Of a DNA stretch of 64,000 nucleotides, positions 34,567 to 42,991 are shown one piece after another; within the stretch, counting starts at the first letter, position 1, and each line of letters opens with the position of its first letter. This DNA comes from Caulobacteraceae bacterium (lineage in GTDB: Bacteria; Pseudomonadota; Alphaproteobacteria; Caulobacterales; Caulobacteraceae). The notes beneath the pieces were generated by a model. It saw only the letters and a list, made by a program, of their open reading frames with translations, did not search any database and was not told the DNA's origin. Both the position numbers and the translations under genes were made by a program. The stretch covers positions 62,001-126,000 of the forward strand of contig CANJMO010000001.1 in NCBI GenBank assembly GCA_947475845.1. Reading direction: 5' to 3'.

Positions 34567-37455
34567 CTATTCCGCCGGCTCGACCGCGACCTTGCGGCTC
34601 TCGCGGGCGAAGATGTCGTAGCGCTCCTGCCATTCGGTCGGGCCGTTGGCCAGGGTCACCTGCACCGCTGTGACCTTGTACTCGGGGCAGTTGGTGGCCC
34701 AGTCGGAGTAGTCGGTGGTGATGACGTTGGCCTGGGTGTCGGGGTGGTGGAAGGTCGTATAGACCACCCCCGGCGCGACTTTTTCGCTGATCTTGGCGTG
34801 CAGGGCGATGGCCCCGGCGCGGCTCTTCAGCTTGATCAGGTCGCCGTCGCGCACGCCGCGGTCCTCGGCGTCCTGCGGGTGAATCTCCAGGACGTCCTTC
34901 TCGTGCCAGGTCGAGTTGGCGGTGCGGCGCGTCTGGGCGCCGACATTGTATTGGCTGAGGATGCGGCCGGTGGTCAGCAGCAGCGGGAAGCGCGGGCCGA
35001 CCCGCTCGTCGGTCGGCACATATTCGGTGAGCATGAAGCGGCCCTTGCCGCGCACGAACTTGTCGATGTGCATGGTCGGGGTGCCTTCCGGCGCCGCGTC
35101 GTTGCACGGCCACTGGACCGAGCCCTTTTCCGCCAGCATGGCGAAGGACACGTTGGCGAAGGTCGGGGTCAGGGCGGCGATCTCGTCCATGATCTGGGAC
35201 GGGTGCTCGTAGTTCCAATCCAGGCCCATCTCGCGCGCCAAAAGCTGGGTCACTTCCCAGTCGCCGTAGCCGTTCTTGGGCGCCATCACCTTACGGATCA
35301 GCTGGATGCGGCGCTCGGCGTTGGTGAAGGTGCCGTCCTTTTCCAGGAACGAGCAGCCCGGCAGGAAGACGTGGGCGAAGGTGGCGGTCTCGTTGAGGAA
35401 CAGGTCCTGAACCACCAGGCATTCCAGGGCGGCGAGGCCGGCGGAGACGTGCACGGTGTCGGGGTCGGACTGGAGGATGTCCTCGCCCTGGACGTACATG
35501 CCCTTGAACACGCCATCGACGGCGGCGTCGAACATGTTGGGGATGCGCAGGCCGGGCTCGGCGTCGAGCTCCACGCCCCACATGTCGCCGAACTGCTTGC
35601 GCACGACATCGTTGGAGATGTGGCGGTAGCCGGCCAGCTCGTGCGGGAACGAGCCCATGTCGCAGGCGCCCTGAACGTTGTTCTGGCCGCGCAGCGGGTT
35701 CACGCCCACGCCCTTGCGGCCGACGTTGCCGGTGGCCATGGCCAGGTTGGCGATGGCGATGACGGCGGTCGAGCCCTGGCTGTGCTCGGTGACCCCCAGG
35801 CCGTAGTAGATCGCGGCCCGGCCGCCGGTGGCGTAGAGGCGCGCGGCGCCGCGCACGTCATCGGCCGACACGCCCAGATATTCGGCGACGGCTTCGGGGC
35901 TGTGGTCGGGGCGGGCGACGAACTCGGCCCAGTCTTGGAACTCGTCCCAGTCGCAGCGCTCGCGGACGAAGTCCTCGTCGACCAGGCCTTCGGTGACGAC
36001 GACGTGGGCCAGGGCGTTGAGCATAGCGACGTTGGTCGACGGCCGCAGGGGCAGGTGGAAGTCGGCCTCGATGTGGGCCGAGCGCACCAAGTCGGTCTTG
36101 CGCGGATCGATCACGATCAGCTTGGCGCCTTCTCGAATGCGCTGCTTCATGCGCGAGGCGAACACGGGGTGGGCGTCGGGCGGATTGGCCCCGATCACCA
36201 GGATCACGTCTGTGTCCTCGACGCTGTCGAAGTCCTGGGTGCCGGCCGAGGTGCCGTAGGTTTGCGACAGGCCGTAGCCGGTCGGCGAGTGGCAGACGCG
36301 GGCGCAGGTATCGACGTTGTTGTTGCCGAAGCCCTGGCGGATCAGCTTCTGGACCAGGAAGCTCTCTTCGTTGGTGCAGCGGCTGGAGGTGATGCCGCCG
36401 ACCGAGCGCTTGCCGTACTTTTCCTGGATCCGCTTGAACTCGCTGGCGGTGTGGCGGATCGCCTCTTCCCAGGAAACCTCACGCCACGGCTCGTGGATGG
36501 TGGCGCGGATCATCGGCTTGGTGATGCGTTCGCGGTGGGTGGCGTAGCCCCAGGCGAAGCGGCCCTTGACGCAGGAGTGGCCGTGGTTGGCCTTGCCGTC
36601 CTTCCACGGGACCATGCGCACCAACTGCTCGCCGCGCATCTCCGCCTTGAAGGTGCAGCCGACGCCGCAGTAGGCGCAGGTGGTGACCGCCGAGTGTTCC
36701 GGCTGGCCGATGTCGATCACGGCCTTCTCGGTCAGGGTGGCGGTGGGGCAGGCCTGGACGCAGGCGCCGCAGGACACGCACTCGGACGACAGGAACGGAT
36801 CGTTCTGGCCGGGCGACACCCGGCTATCCAGGCCCCGGCCCGAGATGGTCAGGGCGAAGGTGCCCTGCACTTCGTCGCAGGCGCGGACGCAGCGGTTGCA
36901 GACGATGCACTTGGACGGGTCGTAGGTGAAATAGGGGTTAGAATCGTCCTTCTTGATGAAGTCCGGGTTGGCCAGGCCATTGGTCTTGGCGAAGACATGG
37001 TTGCGGCCGTCGTAGCCGTAGCGGACCTCGCGCAGGCCGACCGCGCCGGCGGTGTCCTGCAGCTCGCAGTCGCCGTTGGCGGCGCAGGTCAGGCAGTCGA
37101 GCGGGTGGTCGGAGATGTAGAGCTCCATGACCCCGTTGCGCAGGCGCTTGAGCTTGTCGGTCTGGGTATGGACGACGATGCCGTTGGCCGCCGGGGTGGT
37201 GCAGGAGGCGGGCGTGCCGCCGCGGCCTTCGATCTCGATCAGGCACATGCGGCAGGAGCCGAACGCGGCCATGTTGTCGGTGGCGCACAGCTTGGGGATG
37301 GTCGTGCCGATCATCTGCGCCGCGCGCATGATCGACGTGCCTTCCGGCACGGTGACGGTCTGGCCGTCGATGGTCAGGGTGACGGTGGCCAGCTCGACCC
37401 CGTCGGGGACGCGCGGGGCGGGCGTGCCGTAGTCGATCTCTTTGATCAGGGCCAT
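34567..37455 (-). CDS. fdsA: NAD-dependent formate dehydrogenase, molybdenum catalytic subunit
   Basis: This 962-residue enzyme oxidises formate to CO2. In order: a plant-type [2Fe-2S] domain (Cys57, 68, 71, 85), a NuoG-like cluster (CLTCAANGDC, about residues 121-130), two [4Fe-4S] ferredoxin motifs (CIVCNRCVRAC, CVSCGACVQAC, about 183-236), the proximal cluster CAYCGVGC (about 260-267), and the bis-MGD domain with the active-site Cys388-His389 in CARVCHSP. Thus a Cys, not selenocysteine, binds molybdenum. The C-terminal molybdopterin-binding domain ends near PEYKVTAVQVTLANGPTEW. The iron-sulphur domains pass electrons to FdsB. Confidence 0.97.
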   Translation of the reverse strand: MALIKEIDYGTPAPRVPDGVELATVTLTIDGQTVTVPEGTSIMRAAQMIGTTIPKLCATDNMAAFGSCRMCLIEIEGRGGTPASCTTPAANGIVVHTQTDKLKRLRNGVMELYISDHPLDCLTCAANGDCELQDTAGAVGLREVRYGYDGRNHVFAKTNGLANPDFIKKDDSNPYFTYDPSKCIVCNRCVRACDEVQGTFALTISGRGLDSRVSPGQNDPFLSSECVSCGACVQACPTATLTEKAVIDIGQPEHSAVTTCAYCGVGCTFKAEMRGEQLVRMVPWKDGKANHGHSCVKGRFAWGYATHRERITKPMIRATIHEPWREVSWEEAIRHTASEFKRIQEKYGKRSVGGITSSRCTNEESFLVQKLIRQGFGNNNVDTCARVCHSPTGYGLSQTYGTSAGTQDFDSVEDTDVILVIGANPPDAHPVFASRMKQRIREGAKLIVIDPRKTDLVRSAHIEADFHLPLRPSTNVAMLNALAHVVVTEGLVDEDFVRERCDWDEFQDWAEFVARPDHSPEAVAEYLGVSADDVRGAARLYATGGRAAIYYGLGVTEHSQGSTAVIAIANLAMATGNVGRKGVGVNPLRGQNNVQGACDMGSFPHELAGYRHISNDVVRKQFGDMWGVELDAEPGLRIPNMFDAAVDGVFKGMYVQGEDILQSDPDTVHVSAGLAALECLVVQDLFLNETATFAHVFLPGCSFLEKDGTFTNAERRIQLIRKVMAPKNGYGDWEVTQLLAREMGLDWNYEHPSQIMDEIAALTPTFANVSFAMLAEKGSVQWPCNDAAPEGTPTMHIDKFVRGKGRFMLTEYVPTDERVGPRFPLLLTTGRILSQYNVGAQTRRTANSTWHEKDVLEIHPQDAEDRGVRDGDLIKLKSRAGAIALHAKISEKVAPGVVYTTFHHPDTQANVITTDYSDWATNCPEYKVTAVQVTLANGPTEWQERYDIFARESRKVAVEPAE

Positions 37456-37460
37456 GGGTC

Positions 37461-39020
37461 TTACTCCGCCGCCTCAAGCCGTGCTTTGGGCCGGCCGAAA
37501 TCTTCGGGGAAATGGGTTAAGGCGCTCATCACCGGATAGGGGGTGAACCCGCCGAGGGCGCAAAGCGATCCGAACTTCATGGTGTTGCAGAGGTCCTCGA
37601 TCAGCACGAGGTTGTCCTCGCGGTCCTCGCCGGCCGCGATCTTGTCGAGCACCTCGACGCCGCGGGTCGAGCCGATGCGGCAGGGGGTGCACTTCCCGCA
37701 GCTTTCCACGGCGCAGAACTCCATGGCGAAACGGGCCTGCTTGAGCATGTCGGCAGTGTCGTCGAACACTGTGACCCCGGCGTGGCCGATCAGCCCGTCC
37801 TTGGCCGCGAAGGCTTCGTAGTCGAACGGGGTGTCGAACAGGGCCGGGGGAAAGTAGGCGCCCAGCGGCCCGCCGACCTGCACCGCCCGCACCGGGCGGC
37901 CGGAGTCCGTACCGCCGCCGATGACATTGACGATCTCGCCCAGGGTTACGCCGAACGGGGTCTCGTACAACCCACCGTTCTTGATGTTGCCGGCCAGCTG
38001 GATTGGCATGGTCCCGCGCGAACGGCCCATGCCGTAGTCGCGATAGGCGTCGAAGCCCTCGGCCAGGATGTAGGGGACGGCGGCCAAAGAGAGGACGTTG
38101 TTGATCACCGTGGGCTTGCCGAACAGGCCCTTGTGCGCCGGTAGCGGCGGCTTGGCGCGGACCAGGCCGCGCTTGCCTTCCAGGCTCTCCAGCAGGGAGG
38201 TTTCCTCGCCGCAGACATAGGCCCCCGCGCCCACGCGCACGTCCATGTCGAAGTCGTAAGCGCTGCCGCCGACGCCCTTGCCGAGCAGGCCGCGCTTGCG
38301 GGCCGTGACGATGGCGTCGCGCATGGCGGCGACGGCGAAGGGATATTCGGAGCGGATGTAGACGTAGCCGAAGGTGGCGCCGACGGCGATGCCGGCGATG
38401 GCCATGCCCTCGATCAGCTGGAAGGGGTCGCCTTCCATGACCATGCGGTCGGCGAAGGTGCCGCTGTCGCCCTCGTCGGCGTTGCAGACGATGTATTTCG
38501 TCGGGCCCGTCGTTTCAGCGACCGTCTTCCACTTGATGCCGGTGGGGAAGCCCGCCCCGCCGCGCCCGCGAAGGCCGGACTGGAACACTTCCTCGACGAT
38601 CGCCTTGGGACCGAGCTCCAGCGCGCGCGCCAGGCCCTTCATGCCGCCGTGGGCGACGTAGTCGTCGAACGACTGCGGATCGGTGATGCCGTTGCGGGCG
38701 AAGGTCAGGCGGGTCTGGCTCTTGAAGAACGGCAGCTCTTCGGGTTTGCCGACACACAGGGCGTGGGGCGCGCCGTCGAACAGTCCGGCGGCGACCAGGG
38801 CTTTGACGTCCTCGGGAAACACCGGGCCGTAGCCGATCCGGCCATTGGCGGTCTCGATCTCCACCAGAGGCTCGATGCTGAACAGGCCGCGCGAGCCGTT
38901 GCGCACGATCTCGATGGTCATGGAGCGCTTGGCGGCTTCGATGGCCAGGGTGCCGGCCACCTCGTCGGCGCCGAGCGCGACCGAATTCATGTCGCCGGGA
39001 ACGTAGACGTGCAGGCTCAT
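37461..39020 (-). CDS. fdsB: Formate dehydrogenase NADH/FMN subunit FdsB
   Basis: This 519-residue NuoF-like subunit passes electrons from the iron-sulphur chain to NAD+. The NAD site is GLRGRGGAGFPTGIKWK (about residues 164-180), the FMN site NADEGDSGTFADR (about 197-209), and the [4Fe-4S] ligands lie in ESCGKCTPCRIGSTRG (about 436-451). An N-terminal thioredoxin-like extension (about residues 1-120) is fused, as in other soluble FDHs. The ATG at 39020 overlaps the fdsG stop by 4 nt. It lies 5 nt before fdsA. Confidence 0.97.
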   Translation of the reverse strand: MSLHVYVPGDMNSVALGADEVAGTLAIEAAKRSMTIEIVRNGSRGLFSIEPLVEIETANGRIGYGPVFPEDVKALVAAGLFDGAPHALCVGKPEELPFFKSQTRLTFARNGITDPQSFDDYVAHGGMKGLARALELGPKAIVEEVFQSGLRGRGGAGFPTGIKWKTVAETTGPTKYIVCNADEGDSGTFADRMVMEGDPFQLIEGMAIAGIAVGATFGYVYIRSEYPFAVAAMRDAIVTARKRGLLGKGVGGSAYDFDMDVRVGAGAYVCGEETSLLESLEGKRGLVRAKPPLPAHKGLFGKPTVINNVLSLAAVPYILAEGFDAYRDYGMGRSRGTMPIQLAGNIKNGGLYETPFGVTLGEIVNVIGGGTDSGRPVRAVQVGGPLGAYFPPALFDTPFDYEAFAAKDGLIGHAGVTVFDDTADMLKQARFAMEFCAVESCGKCTPCRIGSTRGVEVLDKIAAGEDREDNLVLIEDLCNTMKFGSLCALGGFTPYPVMSALTHFPEDFGRPKARLEAAE

Positions 39021-39493
39021 CGTACGGTCTCCGCCATCAGAGCATCGAAGCGCGCGGGCGTCAGGCGGGCGTGCGGGCGGCCGTCGATCAGGGCGTTGGG
39101 GCCCGAGGCGCAAAGTCCCAGGCAGTAGATCGGCTCCAGCGAGACCTCGCCGCGGCCATGACCGTGGGCGTCGATCTTCATGCCCAAGCGCTGCTCGGCA
39201 TGCTCGGTCAGGGCGCGGCTGCCGCGCGATTGGCAGGCTTCGGCCTGGCACAGCTTGACCACATGGCGCGGCGCTGGGTGGCGGCGGAAGTCATGGTAGA
39301 AGGTCAGCACCCCGTGCACGTCGGCGCGCGACAGGTTGAGGATGCCGGCGATCAGGGGCACGGCCTCGTCGGGCACCCAACCGAAGGTCTCCACCAAAGC
39401 GTGCAGGATGGGCATCAGCGCGCCCTCCTTGTCGGCATGGGCGGCGATCACCTCGACGGCTTTCTCGGGGCTCCAGGCGCTGTAGTCGGACAT
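39017..39493 (-). CDS. fdsG: Formate dehydrogenase gamma subunit FdsG (NuoE-like)
   Basis: This 158-residue thioredoxin-like [2Fe-2S] protein carries the four ligands in LCQAEACQSRG (C-x4-C, about residues 86-91) and YCLGLCASGP (C-x3-C, about 122-126). LVETFGWVPDEAVPLIAGILNLSRADVHGVLTFYHDF matches NuoE. It is the first gene of fdsGBAD and is divergent from xdhC; the 63-bp gap between them must hold both promoters, but I see no clear motif there. Confidence 0.96.
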   Translation of the reverse strand: MSDYSAWSPEKAVEVIAAHADKEGALMPILHALVETFGWVPDEAVPLIAGILNLSRADVHGVLTFYHDFRRHPAPRHVVKLCQAEACQSRGSRALTEHAEQRLGMKIDAHGHGRGEVSLEPIYCLGLCASGPNALIDGRPHARLTPARFDALMAETVR

Positions 39494-39556
39494 GACGTCT
39501 CCACAAACTCAGGCCCACAAAGCGCCAACGGCCGCAATAATCAACGGCGAAACTAT

Positions 39557-40747
39557 ATGCCGCGATCGGATATGACTATCGACGTTGTAATCATTGAGAA
39601 TTTTGAGCCTGAGGCCGGGCTGTCTGACCCCGCGACATGCGTGTATCGTTTGCCGGAGCCACTGACGGGACGCTTGGTGCAAGAGACCGCCGCACAACAG
39701 CTTCTGGACACCGACTGGTCGCTGCCGGCGTGGCCGGTGTTTGGCGTGCAATCGGACGTGCGCCAGGCGTTGGCGCAGGCCGTGGCCGCCGGCCGTCCCG
39801 TGGTGTTGGCGACCTTGCATACCCATGACGGCGCGGCCCCCCTGGGCGAAGGCGCGCAGATCCTATTCGACGGCGGCGCTGTCGCAGGATTTCTATCCGG
39901 CGGCTGCGTCGAGGGCGATGTCGCCATCCATGCTCAGACGGTGCTGTCCGACGGCGCGCCGCGCTGGCTGATCTACGGACGCGGCGGGCCGCCGGATATC
40001 CAGCTGCTGTGCGGATCGCGGATCGAGGTCCTGCTGGAGCGGATCGCTCCTGACGACGAGGCCGCCGGCCGCCTTCTGGCCCTCACCGACGCCCGCCGTC
40101 CGGCGCTGTGGCTCAGCGACGGACGGGCGCACGCCTGCCTGGCCGAGGGAGAGGATGGCGCGGGCCTGACCCCCACCCTCAGCGCGGCGCTGCAGCGCGC
40201 CGCCGAAAAGCCGTCGGTCAGCGGCGCGACGCCCGAGGCTTTGTTTCGCCGCCACACGCCCCGCCGGCGGCTGGTGGTGGTCGGCGGCGACCCGATCACT
40301 CTGGCGGTGGCCAAGCTGGCGTTCGAGGCCGGATTCGAGACCGCGCTGGTGCGGCCCAAGGGGCCTTCCGTTCCGCCGCCTCTGCCAGGGGTGCGCTATT
40401 TCCGGGGCAAGCCGGGCGAAGCCTTCGCCGCACTGGGCATGGACGCCTTCACCGCCGTGGCCATCGCCACCCACGACATCGACATCGACCATGCCGCCTT
40501 GTGCGCGGTCCTGCCGAGCGAGGCGGGATATGTCGGGGCCTTGGGCAGCCGCCGGCGCCTGCCCGAACGGATCGCGCGTCTTCAGACCTCGGGCCTGACA
40601 GAGACGGATATCGCCAAGCTGCACGCTCCTATCGGCCTCAGCATCGGCGCCCGCTCTCCGTGGGAAGTGGCGGTTTCCGTGGTCGCCGAGGTAATCCAGG
40701 CGTTCAAGGCCCAGGACGCCGCGCGGACCTGGCCCGCCGCCGCTTGA
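39557..40747 (+). CDS. xdhC: XdhC family molybdenum-cofactor insertion protein
   Basis: This 396-residue protein has an N-terminal XdhC/CoxI domain with the signature FLSGGCVEGDVAIHAQ (about residues 113-128) and LIYGRGGPPD, and a C-terminal Rossmann domain (RRRLVVVGGDPITLAVAKLAFEAGFETALVRP, about 236-267; YVGALGSRRRLPERIARL, about 324-341). XdhC proteins bind sulphurated cofactor and hand it to xanthine-oxidase-family apoenzymes. The first ATG is used; a second ATG five codons on is possible. Its TGA overlaps the TTG start of the mocA-like gene. Confidence 0.93.
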   Translation: MPRSDMTIDVVIIENFEPEAGLSDPATCVYRLPEPLTGRLVQETAAQQLLDTDWSLPAWPVFGVQSDVRQALAQAVAAGRPVVLATLHTHDGAAPLGEGAQILFDGGAVAGFLSGGCVEGDVAIHAQTVLSDGAPRWLIYGRGGPPDIQLLCGSRIEVLLERIAPDDEAAGRLLALTDARRPALWLSDGRAHACLAEGEDGAGLTPTLSAALQRAAEKPSVSGATPEALFRRHTPRRRLVVVGGDPITLAVAKLAFEAGFETALVRPKGPSVPPPLPGVRYFRGKPGEAFAALGMDAFTAVAIATHDIDIDHAALCAVLPSEAGYVGALGSRRRLPERIARLQTSGLTETDIAKLHAPIGLSIGARSPWEVAVSVVAEVIQAFKAQDAARTWPAAA

Positions 40748-41331
40748 GCGAGTTCCACGCCCTGGTCCTGGCCGCCGGTTTCGGTTCGCGGTTCTCTGTC
40801 GAAAGAACGGGGGGCGGCAAGCTCTTGGCGCCCTGGCGTGGCGGGGCCCTGATCGACGGGGCGCTCGACGCCGCCATGGCCGCCCCGGTGCGCGACGTGA
40901 CGGTGGTGGTCGGCGCCGATCCCGCCGTGCAGGCTCACGCCGCCGCGCGCTGCGACGTGCGCATCGTCCACGCCTCCGATCATGCCCTGGGTCTGTCCGC
41001 CTCGCTCAAGGCCGGCATTGCCTCTCTGCCCCCGACGGCGCAGGGGGCGCTGGTATTTCTCGGCGACATGCCGCTGATCCCGCAGGCCGTGCTGCGTCCC
41101 CTGGTGCAAGCCGTCGTTGACGGGGCGCCGGCCTCGGTTCCGGTGTGGCAAGGCCGCCAGGGCCACCCCGCCTGCCTGTCCGCCGCGCTGTTCGGCCAGA
41201 TCCTGGCGCTGGAGGGCGACCGCGGGGCGCGGTCGGTGCTGGACGCCCTCGGCGACAGGCTGGTCCTGATCGAGGCCCCGGACGACGGAATTCTGCTCGA
41301 TGTCGACCGGCCGCAGGATGTTCCACTTTAG
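40744..41331 (+). CDS. mocA: MocA-like molybdopterin cytidylyltransferase
   Basis: This 195-residue nucleotidyltransferase has the start LVLAAGFGSRF (about residues 6-16) with KLLAPW following, GLSASLKAGI, and the metal-binding LGDMPLI (about 105-111). These features fit MobA-like proteins of the MocA subgroup, which attach CMP to molybdopterin for xanthine-oxidase-family enzymes. The start is a TTG overlapping the xdhC stop (TTGA); no ATG or GTG gives a full N-terminal motif. Cotranscription with xdhC fits the same pathway. Specificity for CTP over GTP is inferred from the neighbour. Confidence 0.87.
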   Translation: MSEFHALVLAAGFGSRFSVERTGGGKLLAPWRGGALIDGALDAAMAAPVRDVTVVVGADPAVQAHAAARCDVRIVHASDHALGLSASLKAGIASLPPTAQGALVFLGDMPLIPQAVLRPLVQAVVDGAPASVPVWQGRQGHPACLSAALFGQILALEGDRGARSVLDALGDRLVLIEAPDDGILLDVDRPQDVPL

Positions 41332-41387
41332 AACCGTCGCCGGTTTCGGCTATCCATGACGGCAGGTTCAAGGAGCGCGTAGGTGGC

Positions 41388-42872
41388 ATGGCGGATCGGA
41401 TGCAGGCAGGCGCGCCCGAGGTCAGCGACGGCCTGGTGCTGTTCGGCGGCAACGGCGATCTGGCCCTGCGCATGCTGTTCCCCTCGCTATGCTTCCTGGA
41501 GGCCGAGGGCCTGCTGCCGCGCGGCATGCCGATCCTCGCGGTGGGGCGCTCGGCCCTGGACGACGACGCCTTCCGCGCTCTGGTTCGCGAGGCGCTGGGC
41601 AAGCGCGCACCCGAGGCGGCGGCAGCCGCCGAAAGCCTGCTCGCCCGCACCCACTACAGCGCCGTCGATGTGACCCACATCAATGAGATCGAACGGATCG
41701 GCGCCCGGATGGGCGAGCTGAACATCATTCGGCCGCTCTACTACCTCTCGGTCTCGCCCAGCCTCTACAGCCCGATCTGCGAGGGCCTGCTGGCCGCGCA
41801 GCTGGCCGGCGAGGGGGCCCGAGTGGTGATGGAGAAGCCGATCGGCAAGGACCTGGCCTCCTCGCGGGTGATCAACGATCAGGTGCAGGCGGCCTTCAGC
41901 GAGGAGCGGATTTTCCGCATCGACCACTACCTCGGCAAGGAGACGGTGCAGAACCTGATCGCCCTGCGCTTCGCCAACACCCTCTTCGAGCCGCTGTGGA
42001 ACAACCTGACCATCGACCACGTCCAGATCACCATCGCCGAGACCCAGGGGGTCGGCGACCGCTGGCCCTACTACGACGAGTACGGGGCCATGGGCGATAT
42101 GGTGCAGAACCACATGATGCAGCTGCTGTGCCTGGTGGCGATGGAGCCACCTTCGGACCTAGCGCCCGACTCCGTGCGCAACGAGAAGGTCAAGGTGCTG
42201 CGCTCCCTGCGCCCGATCGGCCGGGCCGAGGTGGCGCATAACGTCGTGCGGGGCCAGTACACCAAGGGCGTCGTCGGCGGCGAGCAGGTGGCGGGCTACC
42301 TGGAGGAAAAGGGCTCGGACAGCGAGACCGAGACCTTCGTCGCCATCCAGGCCCATATCGACAACTGGCGCTGGGCGGGGGTGCCGTTCTATCTGCGCAC
42401 CGGCAAGCGCCTGCCCGACCGCGACACAGAGATCTTCATCCAGTTCAAGGGCGTGCCGCACTCCATCTTCGCCGGCGAGAGCCGCGAGGATCTGGTTCCG
42501 AACCAGCTCCTGATCCGCCTGCAGCCCGAGGAAGACATCGTGCTGCGACTGATGAACCAGCGCCCGGGCCTGAGCCTCGGCGGCATGCGGCTGGAAAGCC
42601 TGCCGCTCAGTCTCAGCCTGAAGAACGTGCACAAGACGCCCGCCCGCCGCCGCATCGCCTACGAGCGCCTGATCCTGGACGCGCTGAGCGGCGACTCCAC
42701 CCTGTTCGTGCGCCGCGACGAGGTCGAGAAGGCCTGGGAGTGGGTCGACGGGGTCAACGACGCCTGGCGCCGCGCGGGCCAGCCGCCGCGTCCCTATGCG
42801 GCCGGATCGTGGGGGCCGGGGGGCGCCTTCGCCCTGATCGAGCGTGAAGGCCGGGCGTGGCACGAGGATTGA
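41388..42872 (+). CDS. zwf: Glucose-6-phosphate 1-dehydrogenase
   Basis: This 494-residue enzyme makes 6-phosphogluconolactone, feeding the Entner-Doudoroff route. The nucleotide-binding loop is VLFGGNGDLALRM (about residues 16-28), a variant of the usual GASGDLAKRK. Next are YYLSVSP, VVMEKPIGKDLASS (about 147-160), and the catalytic RIDHYLGKETVQN (about 179-191). VPFYLRTGKRL and the FIQFKGVPH region complete it. The ATG at 41388 is used because the family starts just before the loop. The pgl, edd and eda genes that often accompany zwf are not adjacent. Confidence 0.95.
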   Translation: MADRMQAGAPEVSDGLVLFGGNGDLALRMLFPSLCFLEAEGLLPRGMPILAVGRSALDDDAFRALVREALGKRAPEAAAAAESLLARTHYSAVDVTHINEIERIGARMGELNIIRPLYYLSVSPSLYSPICEGLLAAQLAGEGARVVMEKPIGKDLASSRVINDQVQAAFSEERIFRIDHYLGKETVQNLIALRFANTLFEPLWNNLTIDHVQITIAETQGVGDRWPYYDEYGAMGDMVQNHMMQLLCLVAMEPPSDLAPDSVRNEKVKVLRSLRPIGRAEVAHNVVRGQYTKGVVGGEQVAGYLEEKGSDSETETFVAIQAHIDNWRWAGVPFYLRTGKRLPDRDTEIFIQFKGVPHSIFAGESREDLVPNQLLIRLQPEEDIVLRLMNQRPGLSLGGMRLESLPLSLSLKNVHKTPARRRIAYERLILDALSGDSTLFVRRDEVEKAWEWVDGVNDAWRRAGQPPRPYAAGSWGPGGAFALIEREGRAWHED

Positions 42873-42991
42873 TCATGCCGGATTGGAATGTGATCTATTC
42901 CGCTGGCGGTATTGCCGCCTAGGGTTACCGACCGTAATTCCCATCATGCGGAACGGCGACGCTCGATCGCGCCGCCCAGGAGGAAGTCGTC

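Noticed and set aside
36292-36297. Possible selenocysteine codon in formate dehydrogenase
   Set aside because: The active-site position is a normal Cys codon (CARVCHSP), with no in-frame TGA, so no selenocysteine is needed.
34744-37539. A 931-codon open frame on the plus strand opposite fdsA
   Set aside because: It mirrors the catalytic subunit gene and has the same low-complexity His/Gly/Val composition as other antisense shadows in this window.
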